From: Hydractinia symbiolongicarpus
Taxonomy: Eukaryota > Cnidaria > Hydrozoa > Anthoathecata > Hydractiniidae
Direction: 5' to 3'
Assembly: GCF_029227915.1 (NCBI RefSeq)
Contig: NC_079878.1
Location: 35,888,231-35,952,230, forward strand
DNA: 64,000 bases
The position numbers were made by a program, and so were the translations under genes. The notes under the pieces are model-generated. The model did no database searches. It was not told the DNA's origin and saw only the letters and a program-made list of their open reading frames with translations. Shown piece after piece: positions 20,374 through 33,000 of the stretch (the first letter of the stretch is position 1; each line of letters begins with the position of its first letter).

Positions 20374-20930
20374 GCGGGCTTACACGTACAGTTTTCTTGT
20401 TAAAGAAAACTTTCGAAAGAAAAATTTCAAGCTTTTTACACTATATCAATCTTTATTGCGAAATGTTTGTAATCACTTGAGTCATGGTGTAATTCAGGTG
20501 CCATGGTCAACCCGATACAAAAAAAATTCAAAAGTGAAAAAACTGCACCTTTATTTTATTACTCACTGGAAATATTACTTCAAATAAAACGTTTTTTACC
20601 ATCCTTGTTCCTCTGCTGTTGGCGTATATGGTGCCTGCCTGTTGCGAAATCTACGCGCTGCATCGAATTCAATTATAGTTTGTGTTTTTTGTTCGTAAAA
20701 TTACGTATCTTCGTTTGTTTAGAAGATACACAATGTCAAACTCAAAGTGATGAATGAAAGTACGCCATGTGATATAGTCAGGATGTCGGCATCCTTTGAA
20801 AAAACTTTTAGAAGAAAGCAGGTGGTAAAAACTTTAGAAATGTTTTAAAATATTTCGAAATGCTCCTTACACTATGAAATACTTGTTTCGAAAGATTTCT
20901 TTAACAAGAAAACTGTACGTGCAAGCCCGC
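20374..20930. mobile_element. MITE-like element with 38-bp TIRs
   Basis: The left end starts GCGGGCTTACACGTACAG and the right end is its near-perfect complement ending TGTACGTGCAAGCCCGC; homology runs through TTTTCTTGTTAAAGAAA. Length is 557 bp, with no coding capacity beyond chance frames. Directly to the right (20931-20980) is another small palindrome, AAGGGCC with GGCCCTT around ATATGGGAAATAT, which resembles the Harbinger-type end found at 55866. Confidence 0.72.
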
Positions 20931-20980
20931 CTTAAGGGCCTTATTTCTCATATGGGAAATATTCCGGCCCTTAGACAAAG

Positions 20981-22145
20981 TAGAATAACCAATTTAAAAA
21001 GTGCGAAATAATGATAAACGCACCAGACAGCCTACGGTCATATCCTAAATTTGTCTCGATTACTTGACTGTCTCGTTATCTATATATACATATATATAAA
21101 TAGAGACTCCTTGGACCCTCTAATTAGATTTTACACCATGCTTTTACTTTCTGTAAATATTTTATATAAATTTCGTAGCAGTCTACTGTATGAGATTTGT
21201 ATTTTGTGAAAAAAAGTTTTTGGTTAAAGACAGTATTCAAGTTGCTGAAAAAACTGTTTTTGTTAATACGGATCTACTTCTCACAAACCGTTCATTTTGA
21301 CATTTTGTGTAAAGTTTGGTGGGGAAGGACTGCATGCAATAATTTATTCCTTGCAAGAATATTTTTTACATTTTACATTTTTTTGCTGGAAGAACTATGC
21401 AATATTTAAAGTGTTGTTAACTGTTTATTTTTCAGATTTTGTGCTAACTCTTAAAATACATAACAACATGCATTTCTGGGCGAAACATTAATTAGTTTAT
21501 TTGGGGAAGGTACATTTTTATGGTCAGTAACTTCTTTGATAAAAACATATCCTTTTGTTCTAAAAACACTATGAAGGTGTAGTTCACTTTATTGTTATTC
21601 TTATTTTATATACATATATTGTTTTTTTACTTTGTCGCAATAAGTGGTGCAGTACTTCACAAATCCGTATCGCGCACTGTGCTGTCTGCAATTGATTTGC
21701 ATTGCGATTGCCATCATACCAGTGTTTGACCAGAAATCTCAAATGAATCCACCAGTATTAAACAATCCGCAAATCGTACCTATTCTTTTTATAATAGATG
21801 AGGTAAACTATCTTTTCCAAATAGTTAAATCGGCAATGGGGTTTAATTACACCCAGCCTTATCTTTGGAGAGTGATAACTCCATCAAAGTACCCGACTCG
21901 ATCAATGCAAAAAAAGCATTGTTGCAGGTTTAAATAGGTTTAAAAATATGTGTCGAAGTCTACTCTTTGTTGATGCTTTATCCAACTATTCACTTGTTGC
22001 GTTGTTTCCTTCTAAATTCTTTTCTTGGAAGAGAAAGAATTTTAATTTTCTCAAAACCCTCTAGGTTTTTTTTCTGTCACAGATCTACCAGATCAATTCC
22101 ATCATTGTGATGATCAGCCGCCACTTTTTAAATTACTAACAACAA
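20981..22145. other. Intergenic stretch, no supported gene
   Basis: It includes a 97-codon plus-strand frame at 21644-21937 with segments such as LLQLICIAIAIIPVF, matching no family I know and without splice support. Otherwise AT-rich non-coding DNA. Confidence 0.3.
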
Positions 22146-22195
22146 GAGCGTATAAGCAAAGAAAAGGTTTCCCAGCAATTACGCTGACAAGAATA
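22146..22195 (-). pseudogene. Stray partial copy of the SET exon
   Basis: The plus strand repeats 26 bases beginning GCGTATAAGCAAAGAAAAGG that also occur at 23737-23762 inside the SET gene. On the minus strand both read GKPFLCLYAL. Beyond this the copy is collapsed by a deletion. It lies about 1.4 kb downstream of the last SET exon and looks like a decayed local duplication. Confidence 0.55.
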
Positions 22196-23556
22196 CCAAA
22201 ATATGCTACATTTTGTGTGTCTTTTAATTTATCGTGTAACAAGAACTAAGCAATAATTGGCTACAGATGAACTAAAAGTAATGGTGCAGTTTTGCATAAT
22301 TGTTTACAAAGGATTATTACTGGGATAATCAAAACAACCATTGCAACCATTACAAGCTAATTATTTCGTAACTATAATTATCTTTAAATCAACACTGATT
22401 ACAGATTGAATAAATACATTTACAGGGACAGCGCTATAGTTTCGCCAAAGATCAGAAATTATCACTAAATTAGGTTAAAATAGTACTGTAACTATCCAAA
22501 TCTTAGTTTGTAAGAACCAACTAAAAGTTAATAGTTAGATACGCAGTAATGAGTATAATCATATATACACGCAATATACAAAATGGCAGTTAAAAATAAT
22601 ATCGTTCAATACTTTTAGCGTAGCATATTTAAAAATTAAAGAGATAGAAAAAATTAACGTCCGCTGACCCTGTAGTTATCTAAACATATAGAGTGAAATC
22701 TAACATTTACATAAACGGACCTTCCATTAAATACAAACGAAACATTAACCTAAATCTAATTCTCGATCAGGTGATAGCTAAAATGGAAATGGAAAGTTTT
22801 TTAAATAACACGAATTAGTTGCCACAATAATAGTGGTATAAATCTTGATTACCTCTAAGTTGGCGTCTACTGATTCATCCATCTTACCCTAATTAAGAAG
22901 TAGAACAAAGTGTTTAAAAAGGCGGTTGCTTCATACTGCAAATTGCAAATGAGAGTTACTTACCAGAGTTGTCAAGGAAAATGGCCTTTTGTAGTTTGCC
23001 TATAAACGATACAATTTGAAGAAACAATCAGATAAATTTCATCAAGATAACATGTACAGAAAAAGTAAGTAACTTTTCATTTTATTGTTGATCATGCTGA
23101 AAAACTATCGTCCTTAACAATGATCGCAAATGTATCTGTAGTACCTTTACACTTGATATTTGTGATAAAAATGTATTCAAGACTGAGGCTGAATCAAATA
23201 TTAGGTAAATGTGTTAGCAAAGCGCCGCACTGCAATTTTCGTGTGCGCACAATACGTTTTTGTTGCATTGCAGACTTAGATGGCCGAAGCACATATTCTG
23301 GCATGTTCGTCCGGTATGTGCGATGTCAAATTTATGGCAGGCTCTTTTTTGTTTACTTTGGAAATTACACTTATGTGTTTTGAAAAAAACTAACATATTT
23401 TGAAATTTTAATGACTTTATATTAATTTTAATGACAAATTATATATTTTCAATTAGCTAATTTTTGTAAATTTATTCCGCAACATAAAGTGGTGGTTGTA
23501 TTAGGTGGCCAAAGCAACAACACGGTTTTTATGAAAAGGATAGCCTTATTTAACAG
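22196..23556. other. 3' flank of the YR-SET gene
   Basis: Downstream of the stop codon at 23557 on the minus strand. It may contain the 3' UTR. An 87-codon frame at 23120-23383 has no recognised motif. Nothing else is supported. Confidence 0.35.
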
Positions 23557-24092
23557 TTAAATTAACTTTATTTCTCCTACCATTTTTCGCCAAGTCAGAC
23601 CAGAAGTTTCGCCATAACTATATCTAGAAATAGAAATTGTAAAAAATGTAATAATTGATGACAGGATTTAATTGTTTACATTTCTTTGTTAGAGATAGTT
23701 ACCTGATCTCTGAACCTTTCTCAATAGTTTTCAATGCGTATAAGCAAAGAAAAGGTTTCCCACCAAACGTCTTTACTTTCATTACGCTGTTGGCGTAGGA
23801 CTTCTGGCTGTCATTGACAAATTTGCCCAACCGATTGTTTTTTGTAGCATCCACACTAAAAATATATTTAAAAAATGTGTAGAAAGGTGCATCAGCGTAC
23901 TTTTGATAATCCAACGAAATTCTTACCATAATTTTTTTCCATGGTAATTAAAAAAGTAAAGATAGCATCCTTTTCCTTTCTTTTCATAGTATTTTTCCAG
24001 TTTATCACCCTTTTCCGCGGTCACTAAACTTCCAGGATACTGGAGAAGAAAGTCGCCAGGTATGAATTTTTTTAAAGCAAATACACCATGGC
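23557..24092 (-). CDS. SET domain exons of the YR-SET gene
   Basis: Three exons plus the end of 24281-24194 encode a whole SET domain of the KMT5A (H4K20 monomethyltransferase) type. It opens with GHGVFALKKFIPGDFLLQYPG. YYEKKGKGCYLYFF follows. Across the next splice come LCVDAT, then RLGKFVNDS, GKPFLCLYALKTIEKGSEI and, after the last splice, RYSYGE and TWRK. Family members use NHS plus YDYG to bind S-adenosylmethionine and lysine; here these are NDS and YSYG, the second losing the usual Asp. A lysine methyltransferase role is inferred from the family, with activity uncertain. Confidence 0.8.
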
Positions 24093-27000
24093 CTAGAATA
24101 TCAACAAAATTGATCAGTGTTTTATTACCAGCGTGCTCACATTGGAAGATATTTGGAAGAGTTTGTTATGGACTGCATGAACTAGCGATCTACCTATATA
24201 ACTGTCGATCTTTTTGCAAATGAAATTGCTTGAGGGATCTACATTTGTCAAGCAACATTGCTCATCCCCCAAAGCCTGTTCCTAAATAGTAATACTTTTA
24301 TTTGATACAATCATAACATTTAAAGAGTAAACAGCATGATTATTCAGTGTAATGCCGGCTCCGTGTTACTTACTTCTTTTGGACGCGTAAAATGGTCGTT
24401 ACAAGATTGGAGAACCTATAACATTCCAAAATGGAATGTGTTTAGTGAAAAAAAGGTAGTTCGATGACTTAATGATGATTAGAACCATATTATTACCTCT
24501 GATGCTTTTGGATTCTGTTGCTTCACCTCGTTTGGCTAAATTCAAAAAGTCATTCTGACTATTCAATCTAGTATGCTCGCAGACCAAACCAAATAAAAAC
24601 AAACAAAAAAATCACTTACGTCATGCATAAATGATGGAGTGTCGCATACTGTTGGTGGTACATAGACGGTAGCCTTTCTTAATTCATAGTTCTACAACCA
24701 CAAAATAATTTGGATTTTTTAGGTAAGATTTTATTTAAATGATATTTTTTTTTCAAAATTCATTGCATCTAAATTACCTTCGTTTGCTTGACGCAGACCA
24801 CAGATTTGGCATTGTCTTTTTGCGATAAGTCTTGGTTGGCGCTACTTGACTAAAATATACATAATGATAGTCGGTAATAATGCATACAGGCTCTGTTTTC
24901 AAAACAGCATTAATTTGTTTTACCTCTTCTTTGTAATCGCTGGTTTGACTAGTGTGATGGAGGTCATTATCTTTATTTCTTTGCTCAGGCTATTAAATAT
25001 CGAATTGTCAGAAAAACACGTAAAGAGATACATACCGTCATAAACTATGTATTTTTCTGACTCGTATTTATCACTATAATTTTTCGTTCTCTAGAGAGCT
25101 CTATATAGATAGACCTTTAAAATATCTTTGAAACTTCATATCAATAACAATTTGTACGGGAACAGAAAAATTTAAAAAGTATGACATGGCTTTCCATTTA
25201 TTCTAAAGTAAAACATAAATATAAAACACTCACCGAGGTAACAGAAAAATCATTGCTAGAAAGAAAGAAAAAGGAATTTTCAAACAAAGCCAATATGTAT
25301 ATACTTTATCAGGGGTTCAAGATTAGGTTTTTGCACATCCTGTGCTGCTTTTGAGTGAAAACGTATATAAAAACAGTAGTAGCAGCAAACTTACTAATCT
25401 TTACACATTTGAATCATGCTAGACCCTTCTTTTCTGAATCTCTTCCATTTTGTGAAATTAAGCTTAACATTAGACCAATATTTTCTTCTTAGGGCCAGTA
25501 CGAAAAATTTAACACTCGTTGGGGTAAACATTTCCAGATGTTTGCGCAAAATACTGCTCTTAATTTTACTTATAAAATAAGCCACTTCTTCATCTTTAAA
25601 TGTTTCGACACTAAATTCATTATCAAATGGCTTTCGGATAATCAATGGCTCACAAAAGTGAGCACACATCAAATAGGCAATCCTTCCACCACTTTGTCGT
25701 GCATATATGAGATCTCCTGGTCGCCTTTGGTCATATTGAAACAGAACGTCCTGGATATCACTCTAAACAATCCAGACGATAAACACATAGACAGATACAT
25801 AACATAACATAGATAAGTATAAGAAAATATCATGTCGCTGTCTATATGTCTTTTGTGTGCTATCAAGCTAGGTTACTACATATACATGTTGTTTGTTTCA
25901 AGGGTTTGTAGGGATAGTGTGCAACCAAGTGATGACCGAAATCAAATTTATAAAAAGCTGTAAGACCCATTGACATTTTGCTTAAAGATATTACTTTACC
26001 TGTAGATGATCGCAGTCTATATCTGAGCCACTGGAATCAGATGTTATTTCGACCTAAAAATCAACAACACTTTTTATTGAATGCTTACGATATTCACATG
26101 AACGATCTCATAAATTTATATTTCTATATTTTCGAATTACTAAGTCTACTCATTAAAATAGAAAAAAAGTCGATTATATACTCGTCAAAATATTTTTGCC
26201 TCAAATAACTCCTCTTTGGAACCAAAAGGCTTGCTTCGTGATCTGAAGTTTAGTCTTGCTTTTAAACATATTTTTCAAATATTGCAAAATATACCTTCGT
26301 CCTAGTAGAAACTTTTTTGCTGATGTTTTTAACATTTTTATCTGTCCACTGCTCCTATGGGTAGATTATAATAAGTACATGCGTAAATTATAAACGTGTC
26401 TAATATTTAACCTGCCTAAAAGTGTAAAACCAAAACATATAAACTTGTTTTAAAAGAATGTAGTTTGCGGACTATACCTCTAAGCTGCCATCGTGGGAAT
26501 TAACAAAACTTTCATTCTCGCTATCACTGTCGCCATCTTCAGAGCTGCGCTCGCTACTTAGCTAAAGTTTATATGAAGATCATGATAGTTTTATTACCAC
26601 TGTTTATCAGCTAGTTATCTTGTATGTTAAGTAAAAACAAACCTTTTCGTTTTCTGTGGTAGTACCATCCAAGTTAGCAACGGAAATAAAATCAATATCT
26701 TTCTCCTAAGGAAATTCATTTAAACTGTATTGTACTTCACTTTTTTAACTTTTGCGAATAAGCTATGAGTCAAAAGTTTTTAGTTTGTTTGAAAACAATT
26801 GCGTCGGTTAAAATAAATCTTTAAAAAAAAGTTAAAAAAAGTAAAATAATAAGTAGCCAAAATAATTGTTTTTTATTGTTTTTGTTTGTGGCTTTAGGTA
26901 CCATAACGTTTAAAATAATTGTTTACCTGCTGCGAAGCACCATAGAAACTTGAAGTATTTCCGCTTGGTTTTTGATCACACTCAGCTAACATTTCCTCGA

Positions 27001-30000
27001 AATCAGCCAACTCGCTTTTGGTGACATGTGGATCGTTACTTTTTAACCAGCGAAGTATCTGTTCTTTGTTCAGATTCCCGGAAGATTTTTTAAGCTTATC
27101 GGCTATTTCATGGACATCTTTTGGTTCAATCGTAATTTTCTCTCCATCGACGCCGTTGAAAGAAGCATATAGCTTCATGGCTATATTCAACGCATGTCTG
27201 CGATTCGACAGTAAGTTGTAGTGCATGTCCGTCGTCTGTTCTTTGTTTTTCATAAAATGCTTCGCAAAAAAACCTGATTCAAAGCCGCCATCGTTACAAG
27301 CAAACGTTGCCAGACCACATCGCACTCTTGTACATGAAATGCGTTGGTATTCATTTTGAAATAAAACTTTTGCAAGTTTAAAACTTGCCGTTAAGCTTGC
27401 CGACACATTTGTTTGGCTCATCTTCGGCGCTCCAGAGGCAGGAAGAAAAACTTTTAATGAAGGGTTTTTTGAAATTATTGATCTCAAATTGCGAAGGAAA
27501 AATTGAAGTTGCAAATAGAGCATGTCATTTACGACGATGAATTTTTCGCCATAAATTGTACTTGTCTTGTATTTGTAGTTGGAAAGTACTTTATGTCCTT
27601 CATAGCCCTCCACAACTGTAGCATTATCCACATCCTTTGTTGTCAGCTCGATAATGTTAGAGGCACGCAATCCGTTTCCAATAACTAAATTGGTGATCAA
27701 ATAGTCACGAAATTGAATAGCAAACGATCTTGTAAATTGGCTCCTCTTTGTAACTCCCTTCTGCACTTGTGAAATCAAATGTTGCACAAATTTGCTCTCA
27801 CCATACTTGATAAAATGCGTTGGTCGAAGCAGCTGCTTGCACTTGTTCTTTCTAATTTCGACCTTTCTCTGCTTCACCAACGGGTTTAACTGCTTGTTGA
27901 AATCATTAGCAGATTGTGAAAGAGAGGAAAGCTGCAATCTGCTCATTCCAGCAAAAATCTCGTTACGTCGGAGGTACTGTAAAAACATTCCTAAAGATCC
28001 ATAACGTGCACGCAAGGTGCTCGCCTGCACTCCATCCTTTTTGCCAATAGTTTTAAATGTAGGCCGATGGTAATAATCCCTTAACAAATGCATGTTCGAA
28101 AGGGGATTTATAGGAAACATGACGAGGTCTTTGCTTATCGATGTCCATATTAATTCAACTTGGTTTCTATGTTGAGTTGAGTTGTCTTTTGTATGGCCAG
28201 ACTGTAGCAGTTCTTCTTGAAAATTGTCTAGCAAGTCATCAGCAGTGGAAAAATAAATACTAAAAAAATCATCAGGTTTTACACCCCATTCCTTTCGTTT
28301 GGACGAAGTGAGACGGCAAGATCCTGACGGAATATAGTCCAAACTTGGATGATCATGTTGCAAAGGCACTGGCTGTGATCTTGACACAAAATCGTCGCCA
28401 TCCGCCTCAACATTTAGGTTAGATTTAAACTTTTCTGTTACTTTGTCCTCACTTGGTACTTTACTGCCATTTTGGCCAAATCCTTTGCTCCAATGTTCAG
28501 CCCTAGCTTGCTCTACTGTTTCTTTTATTTCTTCCATAGACATCTGTTTATGAAAAGGATGACGTTTGAGATGATGATCTAGCCTTAAAATATAGTATAA
28601 GCAATGAGATGTTTTCGCTTTTCGAAATCTAAGTACGAGAGATAAGTATAGCATTGCTCTAACTTGTTTGCCTGCCACACAAGCCAATTAGCGGCCATTA
28701 AAAAGCTGAAATGGGCTGACTACAGTATATTCAAATTGAGCAGAGTGAGGAATCAAACCTTAAACCTTATGGTTACAAGTCAAATGCGCTACCACTACAC
28801 CCTCTCCGCCTAAAGTGCCACAATGCGCCTTATTGGGCGTTAACAATTTGTATCCAGCGTCTAGGTCGCTCTACACGAATTAACAGTAAGTAAGTAACGG
28901 AAAGTTTTTGGTAAAAAATAAAATATTTGTATTAAAAAATAAAAAATAAACGTTCAAAACAGCCTTTTTCACATTGCTACTTTACTACTAAACGTCTTTA
29001 AATTAAATTAAATTGAAGATTAATATAAAGGCTACAAAGTATCGTAGCCATACAATATAGGAAAAGAGAGTTACTAATAAACCTGACAAGGGTGAGGATG
29101 CCCAGAGGAGCTCCGATAGCTAGAAAATAACTCTACCTCGTATGCCATTCGCTGCACTCCATACACGGCAACGGTAAATGTGTTTCATGTTTTGTCGCGT
29201 TGCACCACAGAAAAAATACACGCATCTTTGTTTCCTGTAGCCTGGCATCCGACCATGAGTATTTATGTTTTTCTTGTAAGTGTCTTCTTAATTTTTCGCT
29301 CACAAACGCCCCACAGACAGAACACTTGTAGATATAGTACTTTTTTTGTAAACCATGATAGTGCTGTGTTATAGCATCAGCAGAACCCAAATGTTGGGAA
29401 ACGAGTTCTTCAACTTTCTTTCTCTGCTTCTTCAATTGCAATTCGGTTTTCACTTTTCTAAGAGGGGCATTCCTTTTTTTTAAGCGGTGTTGAAATTCAC
29501 GCTTTTTACAAATAATGTCTTGTGGCTGGTACTCCGCAGCTTGCTCTGCTTGTCTTAGTTTCTTTGTCTAAAAAACCAGTAAATCTATATATCCGAAAAA
29601 TTGTACAACAGATATTGAGCACAACAGCTGAATTTATTATATATAAAATATATATTTAATATATAATACATCGTTATGGTTTTATAATACCTTGCGTTGA
29701 GAGAAGATGTCCTCTTCGGAGTCTGATGTTTCCATCTTCCCACTCTCCTTTTTTCCATTCTAATAAAAAAGATTAAAATGTGAAATACTAGTGACCATGT
29801 TTGTGTGAATAGATACAATAACAAGAAAAGAATTGCATTTGTACCTTTCTGTTAGTTGCAGTGTTTTTGTTGACATCAGACTGTTTTCTTTTCTTAGCTT
29901 TATGATACTAAATAAGTAAGTCACATTTCAGTAGACAATAAAACAAAAGTGTAGACAGGAATAGTTCAAGCTATGTAGAAAACAATGGACTAAATGGTCC

Positions 30001-33000
30001 CCTATCAGTTTTTTAGCTTAACTTTGTATCTGATCATAATATGCCCGGGTAATTTGTAAATTTCCCTTGTGAAACACAAAATCCGGCTAAAAGCTTAACA
30101 GAAAATAGATTAAAAGAGAGGGTGATATAATGTCTAACCATTATAAGATGTTGATCTTCTCTTTCTTTTTCTAAATGCAAAAAAGCAAAGGAAAAATAAC
30201 CAAGGAAAGAGAGAATGTTTAAAAGATTAAATACAATTTCGGACTTAATACATTGCAAACGTTGGTCGAGGTTCGAAGTTCGTCGCAATTAGAACAAATA
30301 TCTATAAAACAAGTACGCAAACCTGTCAGAGCTCATCGGACGGCCGACAACTTAACAGACTTTGTTTAATTTAAAATCTTAGCCCATAATAATAACAGGC
30401 TAACAGGCTTAATTGTACCTGATTCACTATCCAATGAGCTGGGCTCGTATTCCGAAGTGCTTTCTTCTTCTTGAATTTGAACCTAGTGATAAAACAAGTA
30501 ATTCATTAATAAGAACACAAATGTAAATCGCTGTAAAATATTATGGAGAAGTTAATCTTTTTACCAGGTTATCTTTCTGCATTGAATTCATTTCCTCCAT
30601 GTGCGCTGGCGCTTCATCGGACTGCAAAGTTTATAGCAAACGCATTATAACTATCCATTATAACTATTACTAAGCATCCATAAATGTTCAATTAAGCTCC
30701 CACTCCCGAATAAGCGCACTTAATCAAGTATTTTTAAAATTTAAAATGCATCATAAAACATTTGTCAAAATGTTTGTCTACCTTTTTGTTTAAAAAATCC
30801 GCTTTCATTTTATTGACGCAGAGAAAATTTAACCATAAACCTTTACGCTCAGAAGCATGTTATTTTATACCTGCTTCATCTATATCCGTTGTTCTTTTTA
30901 TTTTGCGACCAATATAGTTTCCTTAAAACAGACTTTAACATAACAGAAAAATGATATTTTGTTATAAGCGCTTTTTGACTTACTGCCCATCTAGAGCCCA
31001 CCCTAAAAGGCAACATTCAAACAAACGCCCGGGGCGCTTAATCGAGCATTTACGGTATGCATCAAAGTGTTGGAATTGGGTGATCTCTCAGAAATATTTT
31101 GTTAAGAAAATCTTCTTTAAAGTTTTCTTCATTTTATCTATCTTATAAAGTGCTATGTGCAGAAAGAATTCCAAGTCCCCTCCCTCCACCCTTCCTAAGT
31201 AATTTAACTCACTGCAATTGTGATAATGAACTCTGGATCTAAAAAAAAAAAGATAAAAAATTTCTATTTCAGACTAACACAATACTACACCTTGATGAAA
31301 TAGTCTAACCTTTTTCGCTAAAGGAAAAGATGCTCCATTCGCTTTCGTCGTTATCAGATGTATTTTTAACAATATTATAATTGCAGTAGATAAACGAATG
31401 AAGTGCCTCCAAATGTTCGAAATAAAACATTTTTTTCCCTAAAAAATATTGTCATATTATTGTTAAGGATAATGCGAATAAGAAGGCATTACATTTATGG
31501 GATAGCTTCAACGTTGAAAGACAATATTGTGAGTTATTTTTCAAACACGTCTCCAATACGTTAAAAAGCTTGAACGTTAACATTAAAAACATTATAAAAT
31601 TTGAGCGAGAGATGATCGGATGTGTAACAGACGTGTAAATGTGGAGTGGATACATAAACATTATATGTTAAACGAGTTGTACCTGTTAAAGTGTTAACTA
31701 GCTTATTGGATTATTGACTGTTTTGATATATGTATGGTAACAATTGGATGCTGTTTTGGTGGTGTGATAATTTTGGAGTTAATCCTAGTTTTATGGTTAT
31801 ACAGACAAGTTTTATGTTCATGTTTTCTCCACTGAAGCGATCAAACAGACGCATTTTATATTACAGTAATTCAATAGCAACTTTTAACATAATTTTGTCA
31901 GGCGATATAGCGAAAAATCCGTGGCCTGGTTCTCATCAATCGCATCAAAACATTTACTGGACACACAAAGAAAAAATAAATCACACAACTCAAAACAGCT
32001 CATCAGGACGCTCAGTCACTTTCTTCAATGTTCGATGGATTTTATATTATATTGAACAATATGAACTTTGACATAATGATACATAAAAAAACATGCTCCG
32101 CACCGTTGACCTAGTAACATCGGAAGATTATCTTAAATTCATGTAATTAGGGACATTTTATCAATTGAACTTTGTGGATAGTGAAAAAATTGAATAGCTA
32201 AATAAATTTAAGCACCAAAACTGTCAGAAATTTTTAAAAAACGGAATAGTCTCGTTTTTTTACTGATGACTTTAACATAGATCTTTACGACACCGATAAC
32301 CCAGTAACAATGAAATACAAAGATATCTTACAAATGTTTGGACGAAATCAACACATATTCTCGCCGACCAGAAAATCAAAAACTCTTATCGATCATATTA
32401 TTAGCAACACCAACAAAGTGACTTTTAAAAGTGTGCTACCGTGCGACTGAATTTAAGATCACGATGCCCGCACATCTCTTTAATAATAGCCGCATTCCGT
32501 CTGTCTGTTCGAGCGTCTGTTTGTCTTTTTGTTACGGAAACACGAAATGCGATATATAAAGGACGGGCGACCCCGTGGATTCTTCCACAGGTAAACGACT
32601 AGTCTCTTTAATAATAGCCGTATTCCGTCTGTCTGTTTGTGCACGAGAAAAACGTTGTGCTACGGAAACACGAAATATGCTATATATAAAGGATGGGCGG
32701 TCCTGTGGATTTTCCACGAGCTACCGGCTATCTCGTTAATAATAGCCGTATTCCGTCTGTGTGTTCGTGCGTCTGTTTGTCTTTTTGTTACGGAAACACG
32801 AAATGCGATATATAAAGGACGGGCGACCCCGTGGATTTTTCCACGGTTTAACGACTAGTCTATATTATAATACCCGTATACGTTTGTCTGTCACGCAAAA
32901 TGGTATTTTAGCTGCCCAATTAGCGAGACGCAATGCTGTATAATAAGGACGGGCGAACCCGGGATATTTCCATGGGCTACCGACTAGTAGTAATTAAAAA

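Noticed and set aside
21644-21937. 97-codon plus-strand frame
   Set aside because: No motif, no splice support and ordinary length for AT-rich DNA.
28738-28810. Functional tRNA-Thr gene
   Set aside because: A and B boxes and the acceptor stem are good, but the anticodon stem does not pair. Listed only as tRNA-like.
32475-32987. Possible small self-cleaving ribozyme in the 128-bp units
   Set aside because: The hairpin and GAAAC motifs suggested a hammerhead, but no CTGATGA core was found. A Helitron-like reading explains the ends better.
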